Source: Streptomyces sp. CB02414 | Lineage (GTDB): Bacteria > Actinomycetota > Actinomycetes > Streptomycetales > Streptomycetaceae | Direction: 5' to 3' | Assembly (NCBI RefSeq): GCF_001905385.1 | Contig: NZ_LIPF01000005.1 | Coordinates: 124,001 to 188,000, forward strand | Length of the DNA stretch: 64,000 bases | Shown here: in pieces, positions 44,892 to 53,266 of the stretch | Layout of the letters: every line of letters begins with the position of its first letter | How positions within the stretch are numbered: the stretch's first letter is position 1 | Position numbers and translations under genes: made by a program | Notes under the pieces: generated by a model | The model's input: only the letters and a program-made list of their open reading frames with translations | The model's database searches: none | Told to the model about the DNA's origin: nothing

Positions 44892-45967
44892 TGAGCATGA
44901 CCCAACAGGCTGAGCCGGCGGTGGACACACCGCCGGCCCCCGGCCCGAAGGAGACCGACGGGCGGACCAGGCAGCGTTCCATGACGCTGCGCCTGCTCGC
45001 CCGGCCCGAGGTCGGGGTCTTCCTCGGCGCCGTCGCCGTGTTCGTCTTCTTCCTGATCGCCGCGCCCACGGTCCGCGAGGGCGGCTCCATGGCGACGGTG
45101 CTGTACCAGTCGTCCACCATCGGCATCATGGCGCTGCCGGTGGCGCTGCTGATGATCGGCGGCGAGTTCGACCTGTCCGCCGGTGTCGCCGTCGTCACCT
45201 CCGCGCTCACCGCGAGCATGCTCAGCTACCAGCTGACCATGAACGTCTGGATGGGCGTGATCGTCGCCCTCGTGGTCTCCCTCGCGGTCGGCGCCTTCAA
45301 CGGCTGGGTGCTGGTGAAGACCGGCCTGCCGAGCTTCCTGGTGACGCTCGGCACCTTCCTGATCCTCCAGGGCGTGAACCTCGCGGTCACCAAGCTGGTC
45401 ACCGGCAACGTCGCCACCGACGACATCAGCGACATGGACGGCTTCGACCAGGCCAAGGCCCTTTTCGCCTCCTCCTTCGACGTCGGCGGCGTCCAGGTGA
45501 AGATCACCGTCGTGTGGTGGCTGGCCTTCGCGGCGCTCGCGACCTGGGTGCTGCTGCGCACCAAGTACGGCAACTGGATCTTCGCCGTCGGCGGCAGCAA
45601 GGAGTCCGCCCGCGCGGTCGGCGTCCCCGTCACCTTCACCAAGATCACCCTGTTCATGCTGGTCGGCTTCGGCGCCTGGTTCGTCGGCATGCACCAGCTC
45701 TTCTCCTTCAACACCGTGCAGTCCGGCGAGGGCGTCGGCCAGGAGCTCATCTACATCGCCGCGGCCGTCATCGGCGGCTGCCTGCTCACCGGCGGCTACG
45801 GCTCCGCCATCGGCCCCGTCTTCGGCGCCTTCATGTTCGGCATGGTGAACCAGGGCATCGTCTACGCCGGCTGGAACCCCGACTGGTTCAAGGCCTTCCT
45901 CGGCGTGATGCTGCTCGGAGCCGTCCTCATCAACCTGTACGTCCGCCGCGCGGCGACCCGGAGGTGA
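44888..45967 (+). CDS. Sugar/inositol ABC transporter permease
   Basis: About 359 residues, RbsC-like, with about nine helices: IMALPVALLMIGGEFDLSAGVAVV (GGxxDLSxG signature), FLVTLGTFLILQGVNLAVTK, and GSKESARAVGVPV cytoplasmic loop before LFMLVGFGAW. GTG at 44888, or ATG three bases later, overlaps the preceding stop. Confidence 0.92.
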   Translation: MMSMTQQAEPAVDTPPAPGPKETDGRTRQRSMTLRLLARPEVGVFLGAVAVFVFFLIAAPTVREGGSMATVLYQSSTIGIMALPVALLMIGGEFDLSAGVAVVTSALTASMLSYQLTMNVWMGVIVALVVSLAVGAFNGWVLVKTGLPSFLVTLGTFLILQGVNLAVTKLVTGNVATDDISDMDGFDQAKALFASSFDVGGVQVKITVVWWLAFAALATWVLLRTKYGNWIFAVGGSKESARAVGVPVTFTKITLFMLVGFGAWFVGMHQLFSFNTVQSGEGVGQELIYIAAAVIGGCLLTGGYGSAIGPVFGAFMFGMVNQGIVYAGWNPDWFKAFLGVMLLGAVLINLYVRRAATRR

Positions 45968-46932
45968 CCGCGATGACCAGCAAGACCCCCGGCACCCACG
46001 GCGCCGTCCTCGCCGACCCCGCACCCGAGCGGGACGGCCGGCCGATCGTCGAACTGCGCGGCGCCGGCAAGGCCTACGGCAACATCCGCGCCCTGCACGG
46101 CGTCGGCCTCGCCGTCCACCCCGGACGGGTGACCTGCGTCCTCGGCGACAACGGCGCCGGCAAGTCCACCCTCATCAAGATCATCTCCGGGCTGCACCAG
46201 CACACCGAGGGCGAGTTCCTCGTCGACGGCGAACCGGTGCGCTTCAGCACACCGCGCGACGCCCTCGCCCGGGGCATCGCCACCGTCTACCAGGACCTCG
46301 CGACCATCCCGCTGATGCCGGTGTGGCGGAACTTCTTCCTCGGCTCCGAGATGACCAAGGGCCCCTGGCCCGTCCGCCGTCTCGACATCGCCCGCATGAA
46401 GCGGACCGCCGACGAGGAACTGCGCAACATGGGCATCGTCCTGGACGACCTGGAACAGCCCATCGGCACCCTCTCCGGCGGCCAGCGCCAGTGCGTGGCC
46501 ATCGCCCGCGCCGTCTACTTCGGCGCCCGCGTCCTCATCCTCGACGAGCCCACCGCCGCCCTCGGCGTCAAGCAGTCCGGCGTCGTCCTCAAGTACATCG
46601 CCGCCGCCCGTGAACGCGGACTCGGCGTCATCTTCATCACCCACAACCCCCACCACGCCTACCTGGTCGGCGACCACTTCAGCGTGCTGCGCCTGGGCAC
46701 CCTCGAACTGAGCGCCGCCCGCGCCGACATCACCCTCGAGGAACTCACCAACCACATGGCGGGCGGCGCCGAACTGGCCGCCCTCAAGCACGAACTGGCC
46801 CAGGCCGGCGGCGTGGACGTGGCGGCGCTCCCCGAGGAGCCGGAGGCCCCCGCGGCCGGCGACCCGGCCCCGGCCGGTGACCCCACCGCGTCCGAGACCA
46901 CCGTGCCCGACACCGCCGAAGGGAAGGCCTGA
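45964..46932 (+). CDS. Sugar/inositol ABC transporter ATP-binding protein
   Basis: 322 residues with a single nucleotide-binding domain: Walker A GDNGAGKSTL, signature LSGGQRQ, Walker B VLILDEPTAALG, H-loop FITHN. RbsA-type sugar importers usually carry two fused NBDs; this short form must dimerise. A Pro/Ala/Glu-rich tail follows from about residue 280. GTG at 45964 overlaps the permease stop; ATG at 45973 is an alternative. Confidence 0.92.
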   Translation: MTAMTSKTPGTHGAVLADPAPERDGRPIVELRGAGKAYGNIRALHGVGLAVHPGRVTCVLGDNGAGKSTLIKIISGLHQHTEGEFLVDGEPVRFSTPRDALARGIATVYQDLATIPLMPVWRNFFLGSEMTKGPWPVRRLDIARMKRTADEELRNMGIVLDDLEQPIGTLSGGQRQCVAIARAVYFGARVLILDEPTAALGVKQSGVVLKYIAAARERGLGVIFITHNPHHAYLVGDHFSVLRLGTLELSAARADITLEELTNHMAGGAELAALKHELAQAGGVDVAALPEEPEAPAAGDPAPAGDPTASETTVPDTAEGKA

Positions 46933-46933
46933 C

Positions 46934-47836
46934 ATGCCCACCGCCCTGGACCGCATCCGCGTCGGCTCGGCCCCCGACTCCTGGGGCGTCTGGTTCCCCG
47001 ACGACCCGCGGCAGGTCCCCTGGGAACGCTTCCTGGACGAGGTCACCGACGCCGGCTACGAGTGGATCGAGCTCGGCCCGTACGGCTACCTCCCCACCGA
47101 CCCCGCCCGCCTCACCGACGAGGTGACCCGGCGCGGCCTCAAGGTCTCCGCCGGCACCATCTTCTGCGGCCTGCACCGCGGCCCCTCCGAATGGGACGGC
47201 ACCTGGGAACAGGTCAGCCGCGTCGCCGCCCTCACGCAGGCCATGGACGCGAAGCACCTCGTCGTCATCCCGTCCTTCTGGCGCGACGACAAGACCGCCG
47301 AGATCCTGGAGCCGCCGGAGCTGACCGGCGAGCAGTGGTCCCACCTGACCAAGGGCATGGAGCGCCTCGGCCACGAGGTGAGGGAGCGCTACGGCCTGGA
47401 CATCGTCGTCCACCCGCACGCCGACACCCACATCGACACCGAGGAGCACGTGGAGCGCTTCCTCGACGCCACCGACTCCGACCTGGTGAGCCTCTGCCTG
47501 GACACCGGCCACTACGCCTACTGCGGCGGCGACAGCGTCAAGCTGATCGAGACCTACGGCGAGCGCATCGGCTACCTCCACCTCAAGCAGGTCGACCCGG
47601 AGATCCTCGCCGACGTGCGCGCGAACGGCGTCCCCTTCGGGCCGGCCGTGCAGCGCGGGGTGATGTGCGAGCCGCCCGCCGGAGTGCCCGAGCTGGAACC
47701 CGTGCTCACCGCGGCCCAGGGACTCGGCGTCGACCTGTTCGCCATCGTCGAACAGGACATGTACCCGTGCGAGCCGGACAAACCCCTGCCCATCGCGGTC
47801 CGCACCCGGAAGTTCCTGCGCTCCTGCGGCGCCTGA
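46934..47836 (+). CDS. iolE: Inosose dehydratase-like TIM-barrel isomerase (IolE-type)
   Basis: 300 residues of the AP-endonuclease-2/xylose-isomerase-like family. RVGSAPDSWGVWFPDDP is the IolE hallmark, followed by YEWIELGPYGYLP, VVHPHADTHIDTEEHVERFL and CLDTGHYAYCGGD with metal ligands. IolE dehydrates 2-keto-myo-inositol. An IolH-like role is also possible. Last gene of the transporter operon, 1 base after the ATPase stop. Confidence 0.83.
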   Translation: MPTALDRIRVGSAPDSWGVWFPDDPRQVPWERFLDEVTDAGYEWIELGPYGYLPTDPARLTDEVTRRGLKVSAGTIFCGLHRGPSEWDGTWEQVSRVAALTQAMDAKHLVVIPSFWRDDKTAEILEPPELTGEQWSHLTKGMERLGHEVRERYGLDIVVHPHADTHIDTEEHVERFLDATDSDLVSLCLDTGHYAYCGGDSVKLIETYGERIGYLHLKQVDPEILADVRANGVPFGPAVQRGVMCEPPAGVPELEPVLTAAQGLGVDLFAIVEQDMYPCEPDKPLPIAVRTRKFLRSCGA

Positions 47837-47843
47837 CCCCGGT

Positions 47844-47875
47844 CGCGCCGGCGGGACACGGGTCCCGCCGGCGCG
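47844..47875 (+). terminator. Terminator of the inositol transporter operon
   Basis: A perfect 14-bp G/C stem (CGCGCCGGCGGGAC at 47844-47857 with 47862-47875) with a 4-base ACGG loop starts 7 bases after the iolE stop. Confidence 0.8.
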
Positions 47876-47890
47876 CCGCTCGGCGGGCCG

Positions 47891-47913
47891 TTGTCAGTGG
47901 CGCGCGCTAGCGT
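47891..47913 (+). promoter_or_regulatory. RecA-NDp/PafBC-like DNA-damage promoter
   Basis: TTGTCAGTG, 8 bases, TAGCGT: an exact match to TTGTCRGTG-N8-TANNNT. The VOC gene starts 40 bases downstream. Confidence 0.75.
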
Positions 47914-47952
47914 GCGGAGCACTGACCCTTCGTCCCGTTCCGGGAGGCAGTC

Positions 47953-48366
47953 ATGACCTCGCGTCTCAATCCGTACCTGAGCTTCGACGGCGACGCCCGA
48001 CAGGCGATGGAGTTCTACGAGCAGGTGTTCGGCGGCACCCTGTCGCTGAACACCTTCGGCGAGTCCGGCATGCCCGACAGCGCCTACACCGACAAGATCA
48101 TGCACGCCATGCTGGAGACCCCGGGCGGCTTCACCCTGATGGCCTCGGACACCCCGCCCGGCATGGACTACACGCCGGGCACCAACTTCTCGGTGAGCCT
48201 CAGCGGCGACGACGAGGCCGAGCTGCGCGGCTACTGGGACAAGCTGTCCGCCGGCGGCTCCGTCGCCGTGCCGCTGGAGAAGCAGATGTGGGGGGACGTC
48301 TTCGGCATGTGCACGGACCGGTTCGGCGTCCCCTGGATGGTGAACATCAGCGAGCCGGCGGGCTGA
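47953..48366 (+). CDS. VOC family protein (PhnB/glyoxalase-like)
   Basis: 137 residues with the PhnB-type VOC fold: LNPYLSFDGDARQAMEFYEQVFGGTL, IMHAMLETPGGFTLMASD and WGDVFGMCTDRFGVPWMVNI. Function uncertain; family members include metal-dependent dioxygenases and antibiotic-binding proteins. ATG at 47953 has GGGAGG upstream. The exact RecA-NDp-like promoter suggests DNA-damage induction, separate from the inositol genes. Confidence 0.9.
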   Translation: MTSRLNPYLSFDGDARQAMEFYEQVFGGTLSLNTFGESGMPDSAYTDKIMHAMLETPGGFTLMASDTPPGMDYTPGTNFSVSLSGDDEAELRGYWDKLSAGGSVAVPLEKQMWGDVFGMCTDRFGVPWMVNISEPAG

Positions 48367-48396
48367 CCGCACCCCGCCGGCCCGTCCTGACCGGCC

Positions 48397-49401
48397 TCAG
48401 CCCCGCCTGACCTCCGCCACCGTCACGGGGCGGTGCTCCCGCAGCGACAGGGTGCACGCCTCGGCGATCCAGCCCGCCTCCAGCGCGTCCTCGATCGTGC
48501 AGGGGGAGGGGCGGACGCCCGCGACGACCTCGGTGAACGCGGTCAGCTCGGCGCGGTAGGCGGCGGCGAAGCGGTCCATGAAGAAGTCGTGCGGCACACC
48601 GGCCGGGAAGGCCGTGCCGGGCTCGACCGAGCGCAGCGGCAGCTTGTCCTCCAGGCCGACGGCGATGGAGTCGGCGAAGCCGTGGATCTCCATGCGGACG
48701 TCGTAACCGCGCGCGTTGTGACGGCTGTTGGAGACCACGGCGATCGTGCCGTCGTCCAGCGTGAGGACCGCACCGGTGGTGTCCGCGTCGCCCGCCTCCC
48801 GGATGAAGTCGGCACCCCGGTTGCCGCCGACGGCGTACACCTCGCTCACCTCGCGGCCCGTCACCCAGCGGATGACGTCGAAGTCGTGCACCGCGCAGTC
48901 GCGGAAGATGCCGCCGGAGGCGGCGATGTACGCGGCCGGCGGCGGCGCCGGGTCCAGCGTGGTCGACCGCACAGTGTGCAGCTTGCCCAGCTCACCCGCC
49001 CGCACGGCCGCCCGCGCCGCGACGAAGGCGGCGTCGAAGCGGCGGTTGTAGCCGATCTGCACCGGCACGTCACGGCCCGCGACCGCCTTGAGCACCTCGA
49101 CGCCCTCCGTCATGGTGCGGGCGACGGGCTTCTCGCAGAAGACGGGCACGCCGGCCTCGACGGCGGCCAGGATCAGGTCCGGATGGGCGTCGGTCGCCGC
49201 CGCGACCACCACACCGTCCACCCCGGCGGCCAGCACCGCCTCGGGGGAGTCCGCGATCTCGGCACCGAACCGCTCGGCGGCCGCCTTCGCGGCGTCCGCG
49301 AACGGGTCGGCGACGACGAGCGAGTCGACGGCGTCCAGGGAGGAGAGGGTCTCGGCGTGGAAGGCGCCGATGCGGCCGAGGCCGAGGATTGCGATGCGCA
49401 T
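48397..49401 (-). CDS. iolG: Inositol 2-dehydrogenase-like Gfo/Idh/MocA oxidoreductase
   Basis: 334 residues. The NAD(P) motif is ILGLGRIGAFHAETL, the catalytic Lys is in VFCEKPVARTM, and the C-terminal domain has the DCAVHDFDVIRWVTG His/Asp pair (HDxD) of IolG. It oxidises myo-inositol to scyllo-inosose, or a related inositol. Third gene of the PhyH-SDR-iolG operon; a 51-base gap follows the SDR gene. Confidence 0.88.
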   Translation of the reverse strand: MRIAILGLGRIGAFHAETLSSLDAVDSLVVADPFADAAKAAAERFGAEIADSPEAVLAAGVDGVVVAAATDAHPDLILAAVEAGVPVFCEKPVARTMTEGVEVLKAVAGRDVPVQIGYNRRFDAAFVAARAAVRAGELGKLHTVRSTTLDPAPPPAAYIAASGGIFRDCAVHDFDVIRWVTGREVSEVYAVGGNRGADFIREAGDADTTGAVLTLDDGTIAVVSNSRHNARGYDVRMEIHGFADSIAVGLEDKLPLRSVEPGTAFPAGVPHDFFMDRFAAAYRAELTAFTEVVAGVRPSPCTIEDALEAGWIAEACTLSLREHRPVTVAEVRRG

Positions 49402-49451
49402 GCTTCTCGTTGCTCCTTGTGCGTGATTGCCGTGCCGGGCACGCGTACTAC

Positions 49452-50228
49452 TCAGTCCAGTCCGCCCAGGACGTTCTGGTCCCAGTCGATCACCGAGCCC
49501 GTGACCACGCCGGACCGGTCCGACAGCAGCAGGACCACGAAGTCGGCAATCTCGTCCGGCTGCCCGAGCCTGCCCATCGGCAACCGCGCGGCGGCCCGCT
49601 CGCGCCAGTCGTCCCCGGCGCCGTGGAAGGCCCGCTGGGTGGCGTCCTCGCCCGCGGTGGCCGTCCAGCCGATGTTCAGGCCGTTGATCCGCACCCGGTC
49701 GAAGCGGTGCGCGTGCGCGGCATTCCGGGTGAGACCCATCAGACCGGCCTTCGCGGCGACGTACGGCGCCAGGAAGGGCTGCCCGCCGTGCGCCGACGAC
49801 GTGATGATGTTGACGACGGTGCCGGGCGCGCCCCGGCCCACCATGTCCGCGACGGCCGCCTGCATCGCGAAGAACGGCGCCCTGAGGTTGACCGCGATGT
49901 GCTGGTCGAACAGCTCGGGCGTGGTGTCCAGCAGCGTCCCCCGGGACGTCAGCCCCGCCGAGTTGACCAGGCAGTCGACCCGGCCGTACGCCTCCACCAC
50001 CCGGCCCACGGAGGCCTTGGCCTGCCCGGCGTCCGACAGGTCGGCCCGTACGAACACCGCCTCGCCGCCCGCCGCCGTCAGCTCGGCCACCAGGGCCTCG
50101 CCGGGCTCCGGGCGCCGCCCCGTGACGGCCACGACCGCCCCTTCCTGGACGGCGGCCCGCGCGACCGCGGCACCGAGGCCCTGGCTGCCGCCGTTGACCA
50201 GCACGACCTTCCCGTCGAGGAGGCTCAC
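49452..50228 (-). CDS. Short-chain dehydrogenase/reductase
   Basis: 258 residues, classical SDR: VLVNGGSQGLGAAVARAA (GxxxGxG), NSAGL (NNAG variant), IITSSAHGG catalytic Ser and YVAAKAGLMG (YxxxK). The ending GSVIDWDQNVLGGLD matches a subgroup found with inositol/polyol genes. GTG at 50228 overlaps the PhyH stop (GTGA). Probably oxidises a polyol or cyclitol. Confidence 0.92.
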   Translation of the reverse strand: MSLLDGKVVLVNGGSQGLGAAVARAAVQEGAVVAVTGRRPEPGEALVAELTAAGGEAVFVRADLSDAGQAKASVGRVVEAYGRVDCLVNSAGLTSRGTLLDTTPELFDQHIAVNLRAPFFAMQAAVADMVGRGAPGTVVNIITSSAHGGQPFLAPYVAAKAGLMGLTRNAAHAHRFDRVRINGLNIGWTATAGEDATQRAFHGAGDDWRERAAARLPMGRLGQPDEIADFVVLLLSDRSGVVTGSVIDWDQNVLGGLD

Positions 50229-51397
50229 CGCGTCCCCCGGCTCTCCCGGCGTGCGGCACCGGCCCGCAGCTCGGCACGGAGCACGTCCGGTGCCCACTCC
50301 TCACGCAACGCCCGCCGTACGACGTCGGCCTGGGAGGGCGGGGCAAGGCCGTCGACCGGCGGGTCGCTGTCCAGGTCGGTGGGGAACGGGTAGCCCTCGG
50401 CGCTCGCGGCGACCACGTTCGCCAGCCACCGCTCGCCCGCGCCCTCGGCCTTGCGCTTCAGCAGCACCGGGAAGACGGCGTTCGCGACGGCCTCCCGGTC
50501 GACGGTCTCCATCGCGCGGCCGAACGCGGAGGAGACCTGCAGCAGGTTGGCCATGCGGCGGATGCCGGACGAGCGGTTGGTGCCCGCCGCGTGGAACAGG
50601 GCCGGGTTGAAGAAGACCGCGTCGCCCTTGGCGAGGGGCAGTTGCACGTGGTGCGCCTCGAAGTAGGCCCGGAAGCCGGGGAGCCGCCAGGCCAGATAGC
50701 CCGGTTCGTACTTCTGGGAGTGCGGCAGGTACATCGTCGGCCCCGACTCCACGGGCATGTCGCGGTGGGCGACCGCGCCCTGGAGCGTCAGCACGGGGGA
50801 GAGGCGGTGCACGTGCGCAGGGTAGGCCGCCGCGGCCTCGGCCGACAGGAAGCCGAGGTGGTAGTCGCGGTGCGCCGACTGGGCGGCGCCGCCCGGATTG
50901 ACCACGTTGATCTGCGAGGTGACCTGGTAGCCGGGACCGAGCCAGGCCCGGGACACCAGGGCCAGGGCGTCGTTGGCGTAGTAGTCGGCGAAGGCCTCGG
51001 GGTCGTGCAGGGCTGCCTTCTCCAGCGCGTTCCACACCCGGTCGTTGGCTCCCGGCGCGGCGAAGTGGTCGCCGACGGTGGCGCCCGAGGCGCGCTGCCC
51101 GTCGATCAGCGCGTCGAACACGGCGGTGGCCCGGTCGACGACCGCGGGGTCCGGGAAGGCGCCCTCGAGGACGACGATGCCGGGACCGTCGGCGAGGGCG
51201 TGGACCAGTTCGGCCGCCGTGTCCGGGTCGTCGCGCAGGCCGCCGGCGTCGTACACGGGGACGTTCCGCTCCACGGCGGCGGCCCGCGGGTACGCGGCCG
51301 GGTCGGTCGGCTGCTCGACGAGCGCGCGGAAGGCGCCGAGGTCGCAGTCGCGTTCGGACAGATGGGAGCGGGGTGCGGGGACGGGCGCTGCGGACAT
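50225..51397 (-). CDS. PhyH-family Fe(II)/2-oxoglutarate dioxygenase
   Basis: 390 residues. The facial triad is visible as the HxD of SAHRDYHLGF and the distal His of NPALFHAAGTNRSSGIRR, with Arg for 2-oxoglutarate. This is the phytanoyl-CoA/ectoine-hydroxylase-like fold. As the first gene of an operon with an SDR and iolG under a LacI-facing promoter, it probably hydroxylates or oxidatively demethylates an inositol derivative; the substrate is inference. Confidence 0.88.
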   Translation of the reverse strand: MSAAPVPAPRSHLSERDCDLGAFRALVEQPTDPAAYPRAAAVERNVPVYDAGGLRDDPDTAAELVHALADGPGIVVLEGAFPDPAVVDRATAVFDALIDGQRASGATVGDHFAAPGANDRVWNALEKAALHDPEAFADYYANDALALVSRAWLGPGYQVTSQINVVNPGGAAQSAHRDYHLGFLSAEAAAAYPAHVHRLSPVLTLQGAVAHRDMPVESGPTMYLPHSQKYEPGYLAWRLPGFRAYFEAHHVQLPLAKGDAVFFNPALFHAAGTNRSSGIRRMANLLQVSSAFGRAMETVDREAVANAVFPVLLKRKAEGAGERWLANVVAASAEGYPFPTDLDSDPPVDGLAPPSQADVVRRALREEWAPDVLRAELRAGAARRESRGTR

Positions 51398-51431
51398 CGT
51401 CGTCCTTTCGCTGACAGGGGCGACGCGGTGC

Positions 51432-51452
51432 TGTCATTCTTGTCCTGACAAA
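51432..51452. promoter_or_regulatory. Operator between PhyH operon and LacI gene
   Basis: TGTCATTCTTGTCC followed by TGACAAA. TTGTC-CT-GACAA (51440-51451) is a near-palindrome with perfect 5-bp arms. The TGTCA...CTT part resembles the inositol inverted-repeat arm and the element at 54470. Confidence 0.6.
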
Positions 51453-51526
51453 CGCGTCGAACAACCAGCGGGCGGCCATCAAAAACCCCTCAGAGCACGC
51501 CGCGGGACGAAGCCGAGGAGCCGGTC

Positions 51527-52561
51527 ATGGGACACCCCTTCCCGATCCGGGAGATAGCCCGGCAGGCGGGCCTGAGCGAGGCCACCGTCGACCGGGTGCT
51601 CAACGGGCGCGGCGGCGTGCGTGAGAGCACCGCGTACGAGGTGCGCCGGGCCATCGCCGACCTGGACCGCCAGCGCACCCAGGTCCGGCTGGTCGGCCGC
51701 ACGTTCATGTGCGACATCGTGATGCAGGCCCCGGAGCGTTTCTCCACCGCCGTGCGGGCCGCACTGGAGGCCGAACTGCCCGCCCTGCACCCGGCGGTGG
51801 TGCGCTGCCGCTTCCACTTCCGCGAGACGGACCCGGCCGGGGAGCTGACCGCCACCCTGGACCGGATCGCCCGGCGCGGCTCCCAGGGGGTGATCCTCAA
51901 GGCCCCGGACGTCCCCGAGGTGAACGCCGCCGTGAGCCGGCTGACCGCCGCGGGCATCCCCGTCGTCACCCTGGCGACGGACCTGCCCGCCGGCCCCCGG
52001 GTGGCCTACGTCGGCATCGACGACCGGGCGGCCGGCGCGACCGCCGCCTACCTCATGGGCCAGTGGCTCGGCGACCGCCCCGGCAACGTCCTCACCAGCC
52101 TCAGCAGCGGCTTCTTCCGCAACGAGGAGGAGCGGGAGATGGGCTTCCGGGGCGTGATGCGGGCCCGCCACCCCGGGCGGGCCCTCGTCGAGATCGCCGA
52201 AGGGCAGGGCCTGGACGCCACCCAGTACGACCTGGTGCGGGCCGCGCTGGAACGCGACCCGGAGATCCGGGCGGTCTACTCGATCGGCGGCGGCAACATC
52301 GCCACCGTGCGCGCCTTCGAGGACCTCGGCCGCACCTGCGACGTGTTCGTCGCCCACGACCTCGACCAGGACAACACCCGTCTGCTGCGCGAGCGACGCC
52401 TGTCCGTCGTCCTCCACCACGACCTGCGCCAGGACCTGCGCGAGGCATGCCGCCACGTGATGCGGGCCCACGGCGCCCTGCCGCCCGCCGGCCCGGCGCG
52501 GCCGTCGGCGATCCAGGTCGTCACCCCGCACAACATGCCGCCCGACACCGCGACCGTGTGA
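51527..52561 (+). CDS. LacI family transcriptional regulator
   Basis: 344 residues. N-terminal LacI helix-turn-helix (IREIARQAGLSEATVDRVLNGRGGVRESTAYEVRRAI) and a sugar-binding type effector domain (QGVILKAPDVPEVNAAV, AGIPVVTLATDLP, VAYVGIDDRAAGATAAYLMG). ATG at 51527. Divergent from the PhyH-SDR-iolG operon; it probably represses that operon and the Gfo/Idh/MocA gene at 53244, and responds to a cyclitol. Confidence 0.92.
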   Translation: MGHPFPIREIARQAGLSEATVDRVLNGRGGVRESTAYEVRRAIADLDRQRTQVRLVGRTFMCDIVMQAPERFSTAVRAALEAELPALHPAVVRCRFHFRETDPAGELTATLDRIARRGSQGVILKAPDVPEVNAAVSRLTAAGIPVVTLATDLPAGPRVAYVGIDDRAAGATAAYLMGQWLGDRPGNVLTSLSSGFFRNEEEREMGFRGVMRARHPGRALVEIAEGQGLDATQYDLVRAALERDPEIRAVYSIGGGNIATVRAFEDLGRTCDVFVAHDLDQDNTRLLRERRLSVVLHHDLRQDLREACRHVMRAHGALPPAGPARPSAIQVVTPHNMPPDTATV

Positions 52562-52624
52562 CGCGCGCCGCCGCACCGGGCGTGTGACGCGGCCGTCCGA
52601 GCCGCCGCTCGTACCGTCGGTCGC

Positions 52625-53266
52625 ATGTGGAAATCGACTCCGGCCGGGGGTCCCGAGCGGGTGGTGGCGCTCGCCGACGGCGTCTTCGCGATCGCCATCA
52701 CCCTGCTCGTCCTCGACTTCTCCGTGCCCCGCGACCTGGACTCCGAGGCCTACCACGCCGCACTGCGCGACCTCGCCCCCAACCTGGGCGCGTACGTGCT
52801 CAGTCTGCTGGTGCTCGGACTCTTCTGGCGCGACCACCGCCGGATCTTCGGCTTCGTCGAGCGGGTCGACGGCCAGGTGATCACCCTGTCCCTGCTCGGT
52901 CTGGGCGTCGCGGCACTCGTCCCCTTCCCCACCAAGCTCCTCTCCGAGTACGGGGACGAGCCGGTCTCCGTCGCCGTCTACGCGGCGGCGATCGCCGCCC
53001 TGGGCGCCTCCCACCTCGCCCTGCTCGCCGTGCTCGCCACCCGGCCCTGGCTGCGCGGCGACGCGGCCCCCGAGGAGGGGTTCCGGCTCTTCGGCCTGGA
53101 CATCGCGGCGACGACGGTGGTCTTCGCGCTGAGCATTCCGCTCGCCCTGGCGGTCGGTCCCGCGGCCATGTGGAGCTGGCTCGTGCTGGTCCCGGTCCAG
53201 GGCCTGCTGGGCCGGTGGGCGATGCGGGCCCGCCGCGACGCCCTCACCCGGGAAGCTCGGGACTGA
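52625..53266 (+). CDS. DUF1211/TMEM175-like potassium channel protein
   Basis: 213 residues with six membrane segments. The pore-lining motif RVVALADGVFAIAITLLVLD matches the FSDGVFAIAxT signature of TMEM175 channels, and FWRDHRRIFGFVERVDG follows TM3. Likely a K+-permeable tetramer subunit. Its 3' end overlaps the convergent dehydrogenase gene by 23 bases. Confidence 0.9.
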   Translation: MWKSTPAGGPERVVALADGVFAIAITLLVLDFSVPRDLDSEAYHAALRDLAPNLGAYVLSLLVLGLFWRDHRRIFGFVERVDGQVITLSLLGLGVAALVPFPTKLLSEYGDEPVSVAVYAAAIAALGASHLALLAVLATRPWLRGDAAPEEGFRLFGLDIAATTVVFALSIPLALAVGPAAMWSWLVLVPVQGLLGRWAMRARRDALTREARD

